A stretch of 64,000 nucleotides of DNA from Roseburia rectibacter (GTDB lineage: Bacteria > Bacillota > Clostridia > Lachnospirales > Lachnospiraceae). Location: assembly GCF_014287515.2 (NCBI RefSeq), contig NZ_CP092473.1:1453001-1517000 (forward strand), given 5' to 3'. The first letter of the stretch is position 1, and every line of letters starts with the position of its first letter. The translations under genes and the position numbers were made by a program. Of this stretch, positions 1-7,541 are shown in pieces. The notes beneath the pieces were generated by a model. The model was not told the origin of the DNA and did no database searches. It saw only the letters and a program-made list of their open reading frames with translations.

Positions 1-1116
1 TATACAGACTGCTTTGGAAAACAGAAATTTCTTTACAGTTGGAAGTTGGAATCGACAGATCCTCTTCCGGTAGGAAGAAGACCTTGTCAGTCACTTAGAG
101 AAAAGGAAAAAGTCATATTAAGGGATATAAATGATGGTATTACTCCTTATGGTGATAATTTGACAGTTCTTGAGTTGGTAAAAAAGTATATTGCTCAGAA
201 GACTGGGGTTCGCCATAATACAGCTGCGAATTATAATTTTGTTATCAACATTATTAAGAAAGAGGAATTTGGAGCATTAAGGATTGATAAGGTAAAACTA
301 TCAGATGCAAAAGCATGGTTGATTAAGCTTCAGGCAGATGGTAGGGGATACAGCACCATTCATTCAGTTCGTGGAGTGGTAAGACCTGCTTTTCAAATGG
401 CTGTAGATGATGATTTGATTCGTAAAAATCCGTTCGAGTTTCAACTATGTACAGTAGTTGTAAACGATAGTGTAACAAGAGAAGCCATAACCAGAAAACA
501 AGAAAGAAAGTTCTTGGAATTTATTAAGAATGATGAGCATTATAAACGATACTATGATGGTATGTTTATCCTCTTTAAAACCGGACTTCGTATTTCAGAG
601 TTCTGCGGATTGACACTTTCCGATATTGATTTTGAAGAAAAGCAAATCAGTGTAAATCATCAGCTTCAAAGAACCAGAGATATGAAGTATGTTATTGAAG
701 ATACCAAAACGTCAAGTGGAACTAGAATCATTCCTATGACTGAGGAAGTGTATGAATGTTTTAAGCGTATTGTTGAAAATCGTAAAAAGCCCAAGAAAGA
801 ACCTGTGATTGATGGATATAAGGGATTTCTGTTTTTAGATAAGAAGGATATGCCGGAAGTTGCTTTACATTGGGAAAAGCATTTTGAGTGGGCATTGGCT
901 AAGCATAATCGAATCTATAAAGAGCAGTTACCAAAAATCACGCCGCATGTTTGCAGGCATACCTACTGCAGCAATATGGCAAAAAGCGGGATGAATCCTA
1001 AAACGTTTCAGTATCTTATGGGACATTCAGACATTGGGGTAACATTGAATACATATACGCATCTGGGAGCAGAGGATGCCAAGGAAGAACTTGGCAAATA
1101 TGCTAAGATGGCTTAA
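1..1116 (+). CDS. Tn916-type tyrosine integrase, 5' end outside window
   Basis: Site-specific tyrosine recombinase for integration and excision of a conjugative or mobilisable element. The frame is open from base 1, and the first codons (YSWKLE.TD) align with the second integrase at 11,642, so the start lies upstream of the window. The core-binding SAM-like domain is followed by the catalytic domain: Arg in TGLRISE (about base 585), H-x-x-R in PHVCRHTYC (about 950), and LMGHS with the nucleophilic Tyr in NTYTH (about 1050). The two integrases stay closely similar along their whole shared length, which points to two related elements side by side. A hairpin follows the stop codon. The N-terminal arm-binding domain is mostly missing only because the window starts here. 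Confidence 0.93.
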   Translation, partial: YTDCFGKQKFLYSWKLESTDPLPVGRRPCQSLREKEKVILRDINDGITPYGDNLTVLELVKKYIAQKTGVRHNTAANYNFVINIIKKEEFGALRIDKVKLSDAKAWLIKLQADGRGYSTIHSVRGVVRPAFQMAVDDDLIRKNPFEFQLCTVVVNDSVTREAITRKQERKFLEFIKNDEHYKRYYDGMFILFKTGLRISEFCGLTLSDIDFEEKQISVNHQLQRTRDMKYVIEDTKTSSGTRIIPMTEEVYECFKRIVENRKKPKKEPVIDGYKGFLFLDKKDMPEVALHWEKHFEWALAKHNRIYKEQLPKITPHVCRHTYCSNMAKSGMNPKTFQYLMGHSDIGVTLNTYTHLGAEDAKEELGKYAKMA

Positions 1117-1163
1117 AAGATTAAGAAAATTGATACAACTAAAAGATAACCTAAGTGGAAAAA

Positions 1164-1212
1164 GTCTTTAGTAAAATGAGAAAATTAAGCTGTTTTACTA
1201 AGATTTTTACTA
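1164..1212 (+). terminator. terminator-like hairpin after integrase 1
   Basis: The arms TCTTTAGTAAAA and TTTTACTAAGA pair with one bulge, and a T-run follows the second arm. It lies 50 bases after the integrase stop. Confidence 0.5.
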
Positions 1213-1325
1213 AATTTGGATGACAAGATATATGAATTTATGCCATGATATGCGACGAAAACGAAGAAAACAATCTATCACAGCAAATCGTAGAAAGTGG
1301 TGTAAAATCAAGGAAAATCAGTATT

Positions 1326-1375
1326 TTCAAGGAGTTTTTAAGGCATGATAAAAATATTATTTGTTTGCCACGGCA
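1326..1375 (+). pseudogene. 5' fragment of an LMW phosphatase gene (candidate att site)
   Basis: The stretch carries TTCAAGGAG, then ATG at 1345, and reads MIKILFVCHG before unrelated sequence and a stop after 14 codons. The intact phosphatase gene at 17,899 has the same TTCAAGGAG, the same ATGATAAAAATA and the same 10 bases TGCCACGGCA (1366-1375 and 17,920-17,929). Several differences between them are third-position changes, so this is a real coding remnant from a related allele. A gene-5'-end copy next to an integrase is typical of an attachment site left by integration. Confidence 0.65.
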
Positions 1376-1626
1376 CTCCAGTTTTATGATAATGCATACC
1401 TTCGCAGACTGGGGCAGAGTACGGCATAATATGGCGGAAAGTATTGGAATTACTACGGTTTAGACTACTAAGGCTCATGGCTGGAAGTGGGATAAAGGCA
1501 AAGGTGTTGGGAGGATTCCTTAGTAGTAAGGAACTACTTGCAGGCAATGTAGTAGATTTTTTATTGATGGAAATGCGGAAAATTTATAAAAAGTATTGCA
1601 TGTTTATTGAGGGTTGGATATACTAA
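1376..1626 (+). other. region without a supported gene after the att candidate
   Basis: Short open frames exist here (for example 1444-1626), but none has a convincing ribosome binding site or a recognisable motif. The stretch also holds TCCTTAGTAGTAAG (1517-1530), which recurs exactly at 17,714-17,727. It is best read as element-end sequence or gene remains. Confidence 0.4.
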
Positions 1627-1797
1627 ATGCAACAGAGTTGCCCAGTGTTTTTTGACCATGGGGACCAAGTTGAGACTTGTGCTCAGCTTTTTTACTTTCT
1701 TACATTGAGTAGAGATTGTATGGATATAACATTGGCTTTCACTGAATACTTTGAAAAGTTAATGGTTTATGCAAAGACAATTGGTAAAAAAATCTAG
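1627..1797 (+). CDS. small ORF of unknown function, possibly a gene remnant
   Basis: A 56-codon frame begins ATG directly after an in-frame TAA that closes another short frame. The product starts MQQSCPVFFDHGD and ends KTIGKKI. No ribosome binding site is visible, so this may be the 3' part of a longer gene broken by the TAA. A terminator-like hairpin follows at 1834. I do not recognise a family. Confidence 0.25.
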   Translation: MQQSCPVFFDHGDQVETCAQLFYFLTLSRDCMDITLAFTEYFEKLMVYAKTIGKKI

Positions 1798-1833
1798 TGA
1801 TAATGAATTCAATGTAAATAAAATATAAATGTT

Positions 1834-1882
1834 AAAAGCCACAATTATTGGTATGATGTTTGCCAATATTGTGGCTTTTCTT
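1834..1882 (+). terminator. rho-independent terminator
   Basis: AAAAGCCACAATTATTGG (1834-1851) pairs with CCAATATTGTGGCTTTT (1863-1879) with a single bulge. It separates the remnants on the left from the restriction-modification unit. Confidence 0.75.
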
Positions 1883-1903
1883 GTTTTAACTCTTTTACAA
1901 GCG

Positions 1904-1938
1904 ATGTTACTCATAGTCCGTAGACTTATAAGTAACAT
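1904..1938. promoter_or_regulatory. C-box operator of the R-M control protein
   Basis: A 35-base near-palindrome has outer arms ATGTTACT and AGTAACAT. Its inner half-sites CATAGTCCGTA and GACTTATAAGT match the ACT-AGTC-spacer-GACT-AGT layout of known C-protein boxes. It ends 32 bases before the start of the controller gene. In such systems the C protein binds here to activate, then limit, its own and the endonuclease's transcription. Confidence 0.8.
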
Positions 1939-1970
1939 TGTGAGAAAATTTTAAAAGGAGGACAAGATGT

Positions 1971-2177
1971 ATGATAACCGATAAAGTTGGAAATCGAATT
2001 AAGGAACTTCGTAAGATAGAAGGCATTAGTCAAGAAAAATTGGCATTTAAAGCAGAGTTGGATAGGACATATGTTGCGGGAGTTGAAAGTGGTAAAAGAA
2101 ATCTTTCTATAAAAAGTTTGGAAAAGATTTTGAATGCACTAGATATTTCTTTTGAAGAATTTTTTGAAAACATGTAA
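1971..2177 (+). CDS. XRE-family restriction-modification controller protein (C protein)
   Basis: A 68-residue protein that is almost entirely a HTH_3/XRE domain. The recognition region SQEKLAFKAELDRTYVAGVE and the following SGKRNLS are typical of C.BclI/C.AhdI-type controllers. AAAAGGAGGAC lies before the start at 1971; an ATG four bases earlier opens only a five-codon frame. The stop overlaps an ATG (TAATG) in the next frame. The gene sits between its C-box and the endonuclease gene in the order C-R-M, which delays endonuclease expression until methylation is established after entry into a new host. Confidence 0.88.
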   Translation: MITDKVGNRIKELRKIEGISQEKLAFKAELDRTYVAGVESGKRNLSIKSLEKILNALDISFEEFFENM

Positions 2178-2221
2178 TGTTGACTATAAGTAACAATGAT
2201 ATTATAATTAAGGAGGCTACT

Positions 2222-2836
2222 ATGGATGGCAGAGATGAAAGATTAATAGAGATTATTTTAAGATATAGAGAAGAGTTACAAAGAAAAATTAGGGAAAGAA
2301 AAGTTGAAATGGAATCGGATAATAACGAGCATTATATGTTATATAATGCACTAGGTTTTACTAGTGCAGAAGGATACCAAATTGATTTTCAACAAAATGT
2401 TGGTAGGTTTTTATATAAATATGCTGGCTCATTGATAGAGGAACTTGCAATAAAGTGTTTTAAATTGGCACATCCAGAGGTACAAGAGAAAGTTAAGTTG
2501 CCTAATACAATTGATCAAAGTCCTAAAACAGTTGAAATTGACTGTTTGATTGGAAATAGAGCTATTGAGTTGAAATGGAAAGATGCTACTACAGATGGAG
2601 ACCATATAAAAAAAGAACACAAACGTGTTCGAATTATTCGTGAGGCTGGATATGTTCCCATTAGAATAATGTTTTTTGAACCTAATCGTGAGCAAGCTAT
2701 TCGTATACAGGCAAGATTAAAAGACTTGTATAATGATTTGGGTGGTGAGTATTATTCTGGAGAAGAAGCTTGGGAGTATTTAAAAAATGATACAGGAATA
2801 GATTTAAAATCAATATTAGAAAGAAATGGAAAGTGA
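2222..2836 (+). CDS. Type II restriction endonuclease, PD-(D/E)XK fold, possibly ApaLI-like
   Basis: A 204-residue protein. I chose ATG 2222 because AAGGAGG (2211-2217) stands at ideal distance; the frame also opens at 2177 without a site of its own. The probable active site is D107 in VEIDCLIG and E116-x-K118 in AIELKWK, a standard D-x8-E-x-K arrangement. The next part, DATTDGDHIKKEH and YVPIRIMFF, resembles the ApaLI-type family as I remember it, so a GTGCAC target is possible but unproven. The gene lies between controller and methyltransferase, four bases from the latter, which fixes its role better than the sequence does. Confidence 0.8.
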   Translation: MDGRDERLIEIILRYREELQRKIRERKVEMESDNNEHYMLYNALGFTSAEGYQIDFQQNVGRFLYKYAGSLIEELAIKCFKLAHPEVQEKVKLPNTIDQSPKTVEIDCLIGNRAIELKWKDATTDGDHIKKEHKRVRIIREAGYVPIRIMFFEPNREQAIRIQARLKDLYNDLGGEYYSGEEAWEYLKNDTGIDLKSILERNGK

Positions 2837-2840
2837 TTAA

Positions 2841-4064
2841 ATGGAATTTAATAACGCATATTGCGGAGACTGCTATGAATTGTTAGGACATATAGAATCG
2901 GAAACAATAGATGCAATCTATATGGATCCGCCTTTTTTTACACAAGAAACACAGACTTTATCTAATAAAGATGGTGTTGAGTATTCATTTGTGGATTCAT
3001 GGAAAAACATGAATGAATATATTGAATATATTAAGGTGCGTCTGCAAGAATGTAAAAGAGTGTTGAAAAAAACAGGAAGTATATTTGTTCACTGTGACAG
3101 AAATGCATCGCATTATTTGAAAATAGTGTTAGATGAAATCTTTGGCGTTGCCAATTTTCAAAGTGAAATTATATGGTCATATAAAAGGTGGTCAAATTCT
3201 AAAAAGGGATTGTTGAATAATCATCAGAGCATTTTCTTTTATAGTAAAACTAAAGATTTTAAGTTTAACACAATGTATACGGATTATTCGGAAACAACAA
3301 ATGTTGATCAGATTTTGCAAGACCGTATAAGAGACGAGAAAGGAAAATCAAAGTACAAGGTTGATGAGAAGGGGCATGCTGTAATGGGAAAGGCTAAGAA
3401 AGGTGTGCCGTTATCTGATGTATGGGAGATTCCGTATTTAAACCCAAAGGCAAAAGAAAGAGTGGGTTATCCAACACAAAAGCCAATTATTCTTCTGGAA
3501 CAGATCATAAAGTTGGTTACTGATGAAAATGATGTAGTATTAGATCCTTTTATGGGATCAGGTACAACCTTAGTTGCAAGCAAATTATTGAATAGACAAT
3601 ATTTAGGTTTTGATATTAAAAATAATGCAGTTGACCTTACGTTCGAAAGATTGGAGAATATAATAAAAACGGATTCCTTCTTGCTTCAAAAAGGGAAAAA
3701 AGCATATCAGAATTTAGATGAAGAATGTATGACAATTATAAAAAGTATTGAAGCTGTGCCTGTACAGAGAAATAGTGGAATTGATGGTTTTTTAAAGGAA
3801 CATATTGATGAAGGAACGGTAGCGATACGTATTCAGCGCCAAAATGAGACTTTATCAGAAACGGTTGGTAAATTGTTAAAAGCAACTAAAAAGAAAAAAT
3901 GTTCATATATGGTTGTAATAAGAACACATTGTGATTACATAGATGTGTTTGATTATAATGATGTACCGAATAATTTATTAATTATTGATCGCTATGATTT
4001 GCAAATAAAGAAATTATCAGAGAAAATAAATCAAAATAGATGCAGAAAAACGGCTGTGTGTTAA
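2841..4064 (+). CDS. Type II DNA methyltransferase, beta class (N6-A or N4-C)
   Basis: A 407-residue cognate methyltransferase that protects host DNA from the adjacent endonuclease. Catalytic motif IV, DPPF (29-32), comes before the SAM-binding motif I, DPFMGSG (235-241). This order defines beta-class amino-methyltransferases. YPTQKP (210-215) is the usual motif X-like stretch. Residues after about 270 form an extra C-terminal part of unknown role, perhaps for target recognition. It begins four bases after the endonuclease stop. Base composition is clearly AT-richer than the chromosomal genes further right. Confidence 0.9.
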   Translation: MEFNNAYCGDCYELLGHIESETIDAIYMDPPFFTQETQTLSNKDGVEYSFVDSWKNMNEYIEYIKVRLQECKRVLKKTGSIFVHCDRNASHYLKIVLDEIFGVANFQSEIIWSYKRWSNSKKGLLNNHQSIFFYSKTKDFKFNTMYTDYSETTNVDQILQDRIRDEKGKSKYKVDEKGHAVMGKAKKGVPLSDVWEIPYLNPKAKERVGYPTQKPIILLEQIIKLVTDENDVVLDPFMGSGTTLVASKLLNRQYLGFDIKNNAVDLTFERLENIIKTDSFLLQKGKKAYQNLDEECMTIIKSIEAVPVQRNSGIDGFLKEHIDEGTVAIRIQRQNETLSETVGKLLKATKKKKCSYMVVIRTHCDYIDVFDYNDVPNNLLIIDRYDLQIKKLSEKINQNRCRKTAVC

Positions 4065-4108
4065 AAGTTAAAAGTGCTATAGCTGACATATTCTAAGGTG
4101 GTGATATA

Positions 4109-4537
4109 TTGAAAGATACAGAAATTGAATTAATATTGTCACAGTGGCAAACTTGTGTTGAAATGGCGAATTCCGTAAGTCAGCGTAGGGATGCCATGAA
4201 TAACATATTTATAACCCTAAATTTAGCTATTGTGACGGCAGTTTCAGTTACGTGGGATTTGAAGACGCTTCTTATACTTGTAGCGGGAATTTCTACTTGT
4301 GTTATATGGCTACTCTTTATCAGAAACTATAAGGTTTTGAATACTGAAAAATTCAAAGTTATTAATGATATTGAAGATAAACTCCCAGTAAAACCATTCA
4401 ATGAAGAGTGGAAAGGACTGACTGCAAACAAAAAGTATATGGATGGTACAAATCTTGAGAAGGCTTTACCATATGCTTTTATTGTTATATATGCTGTTGC
4501 GATGGTATTGATACTTGTATTAAAAATAAAAAAATAG
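4109..4537 (+). CDS. small three-TM membrane protein, RipA/SLATT-like, partner of the TIR gene
   Basis: A 142-residue protein starting at TTG 4109 behind AAGGTGGTGA. An N-terminal helix (about 5-28, QWQTCVEMANSVSQRRD) is followed by two close TM helices (about 32-48 and 53-71), a cytosolic stretch, and a third TM helix (about 119-138). The layout resembles the RipA family of octameric membrane proteins and the SLATT membrane effectors found in bacterial conflict systems; this is a resemblance of layout, not a search hit. The stop is 16 bases from the TIR-like gene, so the two are almost certainly co-transcribed. A pore-forming or membrane-depolarising effector is a reasonable guess. Confidence 0.7.
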   Translation: MKDTEIELILSQWQTCVEMANSVSQRRDAMNNIFITLNLAIVTAVSVTWDLKTLLILVAGISTCVIWLLFIRNYKVLNTEKFKVINDIEDKLPVKPFNEEWKGLTANKKYMDGTNLEKALPYAFIVIYAVAMVLILVLKIKK

Positions 4538-4553
4538 GAAGGATGATGATTTT

Positions 4554-4946
4554 ATGACTTACAATTTATTTATCAGCCACTCATGGGCTTACTCGGATGC
4601 GTATGAAAAACTTGTAAATATGCTAAATGCAAAACCATATTTTGATTATAAAAATTACTCGGTGCCTAAGAATGCCCCTATACATAATGCACCTTATGCA
4701 TATCAACTTAAAGAAGCTATTAGAAAGCAAATGCAACCTGCGAGTTGCGTATTAATTATGGCCGGCGTATATTCTACATATAGCAAATGGATTAATATTG
4801 AAATTGAGCTTGCAAAAAGCATGAATAAGAAGATTATTGCTATTGAACCGTGGGGAGCAGAAAGAACGTCAAAAACTGTAAAAGATGCGGCTGATGTGAT
4901 TGTTGGCTGGAATACTGATTCTATTGTTAATGCTATAAGGGGATAG
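4554..4946 (+). CDS. TIR-like (ThsB/MTH538 type) protein
   Basis: A 130-residue single-domain protein of the TIR-like MTH538 family that includes the Thoeris sensor ThsB. The first strand YNLFISHSW carries the family hallmark. YSKWINIEIE (76-85) gives the W-x3-E arrangement in which the glutamate is catalytic in TIR NADases. KKIIAIEPWG forms the next core strand. Start is ATG 4554 behind GGAAGGATGATG. No ThsA gene (SIR2-SLOG or Macro type) is nearby; the only partner is the small membrane protein upstream. Together with the adjacent R-M system this looks like defence cargo. Whether it makes a nucleotide signal cannot be told from sequence. Confidence 0.82.
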   Translation: MTYNLFISHSWAYSDAYEKLVNMLNAKPYFDYKNYSVPKNAPIHNAPYAYQLKEAIRKQMQPASCVLIMAGVYSTYSKWINIEIELAKSMNKKIIAIEPWGAERTSKTVKDAADVIVGWNTDSIVNAIRG

Positions 4947-5477
4947 AGGTAAGAAAAGCTTCATTGCAAAATCGGAATGATCTTCTTAAGAGATATACAC
5001 GCCTGAAAAGTAGTGTGAAAAATAAAGTAAAAGGTAGATGCTGCAAAGTGGTGAATTTTGTTTTTGGATGAGAAGAATTGGCAGAGTTTCTAAAAGTCTT
5101 GCTATGATAAGTAGATCTGGAATGAAGAGAGAAATCTCAAGTACCATTTCTAACGTCTGAGGCAGGGGTATCCAAATCTCTACACCCTTTCTGCCTGAAG
5201 ACCGATGGTCCCCTTCGTGCGAATTTTCGCAGAATTAAACAGGGGGGATACCCATAGAATCCATATTATATGAAAATTCCCATAGAATACCGCTTCTTTA
5301 GCCGATTTTGTTTTGCCGGATAGTACCGAAATACGCAGAAAAAACGTGTAAAAAACAGCATAAAAAGCACAGTTTTTTTGTGTACATTTTGGCAGAAATA
5401 TAATTCGAATTGTCTTGCTATTCTGCGCCGTCAGAGTGATATATGTACTACCGAAAAAAGAAAGGCAGGTACATATT
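4947..5477. other. 530-base gap with inverted repeats, oriT-like
   Basis: No gene is supported. The left half is AT-rich and featureless. GGGTATCC (5166-5173) and GGATACCC (5246-5253) form an inverted repeat around the palindrome TGCGAATTTTCGCA (5218-5231). The layout suits a transfer origin or a protein-binding site, but no relaxase gene is in the window. Further right are TTTTGGCAGAAA (5387-5398) and TCAGAGTGATATAT (5431-5444), both repeated before the gene at 11,433. Confidence 0.45.
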
Positions 5478-6143
5478 ATGAGAAACGAAATCAGATTTAC
5501 ACTGGAATCAAAGCAAAGACCAAAATTGGCGCAGGAGATTGGCAAAATACTCGGAACAGCATCGCATTATGAGCGGGTGCCAAGCTGTGCATACGATATT
5601 GCAGGATATAGGCTGGACAAAGAGGGCGTGCTGCACATCCCAGAGGGAGCAGAATCGAAAATGGTGGAATACTTAATTCGGCAATTACGAGAGAATGGCT
5701 TTCAAGACGATGCGGAAGTAATCGAAGATGTTGCAGTGCAGCAGGATAAGCTGACAATAGCAGTTCCGAGAGAAATCTATACGGATACGGCATTGGAAAA
5801 TTTACAGAAGATCATAGCAAATAAGCAGATACTTTTTCAACGTGCATTTCGGACGGACAGCACAGAAATTGGCATTACAAAGGAAAAAATAAATTTCACA
5901 TGGTTTCCATACACAACGGATGTCGATGAGATCGCAGCCTATACGCAATTTATCTCAAGACTGTGTGATATGGCAAGAGATGCAAAAAGGGTATCATCAA
6001 AGCCGACCGAAACAGACAATGACAAGTACGCTTTCCGATGTTTCCTGCTCAGGCTTGGATTTATTGGGAAAGAATATAAGACAGCAAGGAAGATTTTGCT
6101 TAGAAATCTGACTGGAAATTCAGCATTTCGTTATGAGAAATAA
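5478..6143 (+). CDS. conserved ICE-associated protein (often labelled virulence-related in Clostridia)
   Basis: A 221-residue cytosolic protein. ATG 5478 is chosen because GGCAGG precedes it and the N-terminus RNEIRFTLESKQRPK then matches the usual start of this family; an earlier start at 5415 only adds leader sequence. The C-terminal part, with AYTQFISRLCDMA and KYAFRCFLLRLGFIG, is the strongly conserved region that I know from proteins in Tn1549-like elements. Its biochemical role is not established. It stands alone and converges on the zinc-finger gene across a large inverted repeat. Confidence 0.7.
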   Translation: MRNEIRFTLESKQRPKLAQEIGKILGTASHYERVPSCAYDIAGYRLDKEGVLHIPEGAESKMVEYLIRQLRENGFQDDAEVIEDVAVQQDKLTIAVPREIYTDTALENLQKIIANKQILFQRAFRTDSTEIGITKEKINFTWFPYTTDVDEIAAYTQFISRLCDMARDAKRVSSKPTETDNDKYAFRCFLLRLGFIGKEYKTARKILLRNLTGNSAFRYEK

Positions 6144-6152
6144 GGATAAAAT

Positions 6153-6294
6153 CACACTGGGGTGTCGGTGCGGACCAATGCCCTTTTTCTATGAAAAATC
6201 AGTTGGGGCAACTTGTGGCAGAGGATTTAGGTTATTCTTATAGAGCCTATATAGAAAATAACCTATATTACTTGCCACATCTTGCCCCAGTGTG
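6153..6294. repeat. large nested inverted repeat between convergent genes
   Basis: Three nested arm pairs are present: CACACTGGGG (6153-6162) with CCCCAGTGTG (6285-6294), GGGGCAACTTGTGGCA (6205-6220) with TGCCACATCTTGCCCC (6273-6288), and AGGTTATT (6229-6236) with AATAACCT (6257-6264). The middle pair matches 14 of 16. The region can act as a two-way terminator for the flanking genes, but it is far larger than needed, so an origin or binding site is also possible. Confidence 0.7.
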
Positions 6295-6307
6295 AAAACA
6301 GCCGTGG

Positions 6308-7186
6308 TCACGCCCAGAGGTTGTCATTTTCTTCCTGTATTTTCCTGTGATAAGCTGTGCGGGATTTTCTGCGGTTTCGTTCCTTTTTACATTCTGGATT
6401 GTCACAGTATTTCTGACGGTTTCCGTTCTTGATGAATAGGCGACCACAGCACTCACAGGTGGCAACACCAACCCGGTCTGCATAAGCAATCGGATAATCC
6501 GTAGGGATAGATACATATTGCGACAGGGCGAATCGGGCAGCATCAAATACAGAGTGAAAATCTGGCATGACCTTCAATTCTCCATTCTCATCTAATCCGA
6601 GCTTCATGGTTACTCCACTCATTTCATTCAGGTAAGCAGATATTTTACCGAGATGTTTCTGCATAGGAAATGAATTAAAATCTGCAAATTCATTTGTCCA
6701 TGTGATCTGTGCAAGTTCTGCAGAAACATCAAGCTGTTCCAGACATTTTTTGAACATAAGGACAACAAGAGTGTCACGGTACAGTTTTTCTAAATCATCT
6801 CTCATCTTTTTTACAGCGAAAGTAAAACTTCCAAGAATATTGGTAGACACATTCCAATATTCTGCATCTTTATCTATATCCCATTTATATTCAGCAATAA
6901 CACCGGATGCGTAGTAAGGATGTGCGTACTGCTGACACCATGAAATGATATCATCGGCAGCTGTGTTGTCATCTTTCCCATGGATGCTCTGATACAGATT
7001 GTTCAGGGAAAGCCAGAGTGCGTTTCCGTCCAAGCCATAGCCACGATTGAGCCGTGGCACATCTCCATCCCCCAGACAGGCAGTTATTATGATTTCTCCA
7101 TCTTGTTCTGTTTTTTCATAATATTTGAAAGTTGCGGTCAGTCTTGCATCCGCACTCATTTTTCCTAAGCTGAAATCTTCGTTCAT
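6308..7186 (-). CDS. mobile-element protein with C-terminal zinc finger, DUF6076-like
   Basis: A 292-residue protein starting at 7186 behind GGAGGTAGA on the minus strand. About residues 1-235 are without a motif I recognise. The C-terminal CECCGRLFIKNGNRQKYC and the cysteine of NPEC form a zinc-knuckle followed by a basic stretch (KKERNRRKSRTAYHRK), suggesting nucleic-acid binding. I recall this C-terminal pattern from the DUF6076 family in clostridial mobile elements; treat the name as tentative. It is transcribed away from the small HTH gene at 7329, and the shared spacer carries repeated TTACCRATAGAA motifs. Confidence 0.65.
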   Translation of the reverse strand: MNEDFSLGKMSADARLTATFKYYEKTEQDGEIIITACLGDGDVPRLNRGYGLDGNALWLSLNNLYQSIHGKDDNTAADDIISWCQQYAHPYYASGVIAEYKWDIDKDAEYWNVSTNILGSFTFAVKKMRDDLEKLYRDTLVVLMFKKCLEQLDVSAELAQITWTNEFADFNSFPMQKHLGKISAYLNEMSGVTMKLGLDENGELKVMPDFHSVFDAARFALSQYVSIPTDYPIAYADRVGVATCECCGRLFIKNGNRQKYCDNPECKKERNRRKSRTAYHRKIQEENDNLWA

Positions 7187-7200
7187 ATTCTACCTCCATT

Positions 7201-7260
7201 CTTACCGATAGAACTTATTTCAAGTACGACTTCTTACCAATAGAAAATAGCTTTTGGTAA
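7201..7260. promoter_or_regulatory. divergent control region with repeated TTACC motifs
   Basis: CTTACCGATAGAA (7201-7213) recurs as CTTACCAATAGAA (7233-7245), and GGTAA (7256-7260) gives an inverted half-site. The region lies between the divergent genes at 7186 and 7329, so it may be the operator of the module's replication and maintenance genes. Confidence 0.4.
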
Positions 7261-7328
7261 CATTATAAAGTATACTGTGATAGAAAACAAGAGCAATTCA
7301 TGTTTGATATGCAGAGAGGAGGATGGCT

Positions 7329-7505
7329 ATGGATAAAGTCACGATGAGTGTACAGGAAATGGCGATGCAGATGGGAATCAGCCTGAGCAAAGCATATGCT
7401 CTGACCAGAGAGGCGGACTTCCCAATCGTCCGTGTCGGCAAGCGGGTATTGATTCCGGTTTCCGAATTTAAAGTGTGGTTATCGGCAAGAGCCACAGAAA
7501 AATGA
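7329..7505 (+). CDS. small excisionase/MerR-type HTH protein
   Basis: A 58-residue protein with one winged-helix DNA-binding domain of the excisionase (helix_turn_helix_17) type. MSVQEMAMQMGISLSKAYALTRE contains the helix-turn-helix and FPIVRVGKRVLIPVSEFKVWL the wing. ATG 7329 is preferred to 7323 because AGAGGAGGA (7315-7323) then has normal spacing. It lies 36 bases before the primase gene and probably shares its transcript, so it may regulate replication of the element or help excision. Tn916-type Xis is encoded separately at 11,098. Confidence 0.8.
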   Translation: MDKVTMSVQEMAMQMGISLSKAYALTREADFPIVRVGKRVLIPVSEFKVWLSARATEK

Positions 7506-7541
7506 TGCACCGGGGAAAAAACGGGAAAGGAGGAGCACAGG

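Noticed and set aside
1245..1463. 72-codon open frame
   Set aside because: It has no ribosome binding site and overlaps the phosphatase 5' remnant, whose homology is in another frame.
4109..4946. Complete Thoeris system
   Set aside because: The TIR-like gene fits ThsB, but no ThsA-type gene is in the neighbourhood, so it cannot be called canonical Thoeris.
5180..5545. 121-codon minus-strand frame
   Set aside because: It covers the inverted-repeat gap and the start of the gene at 5478, and has no start signals.
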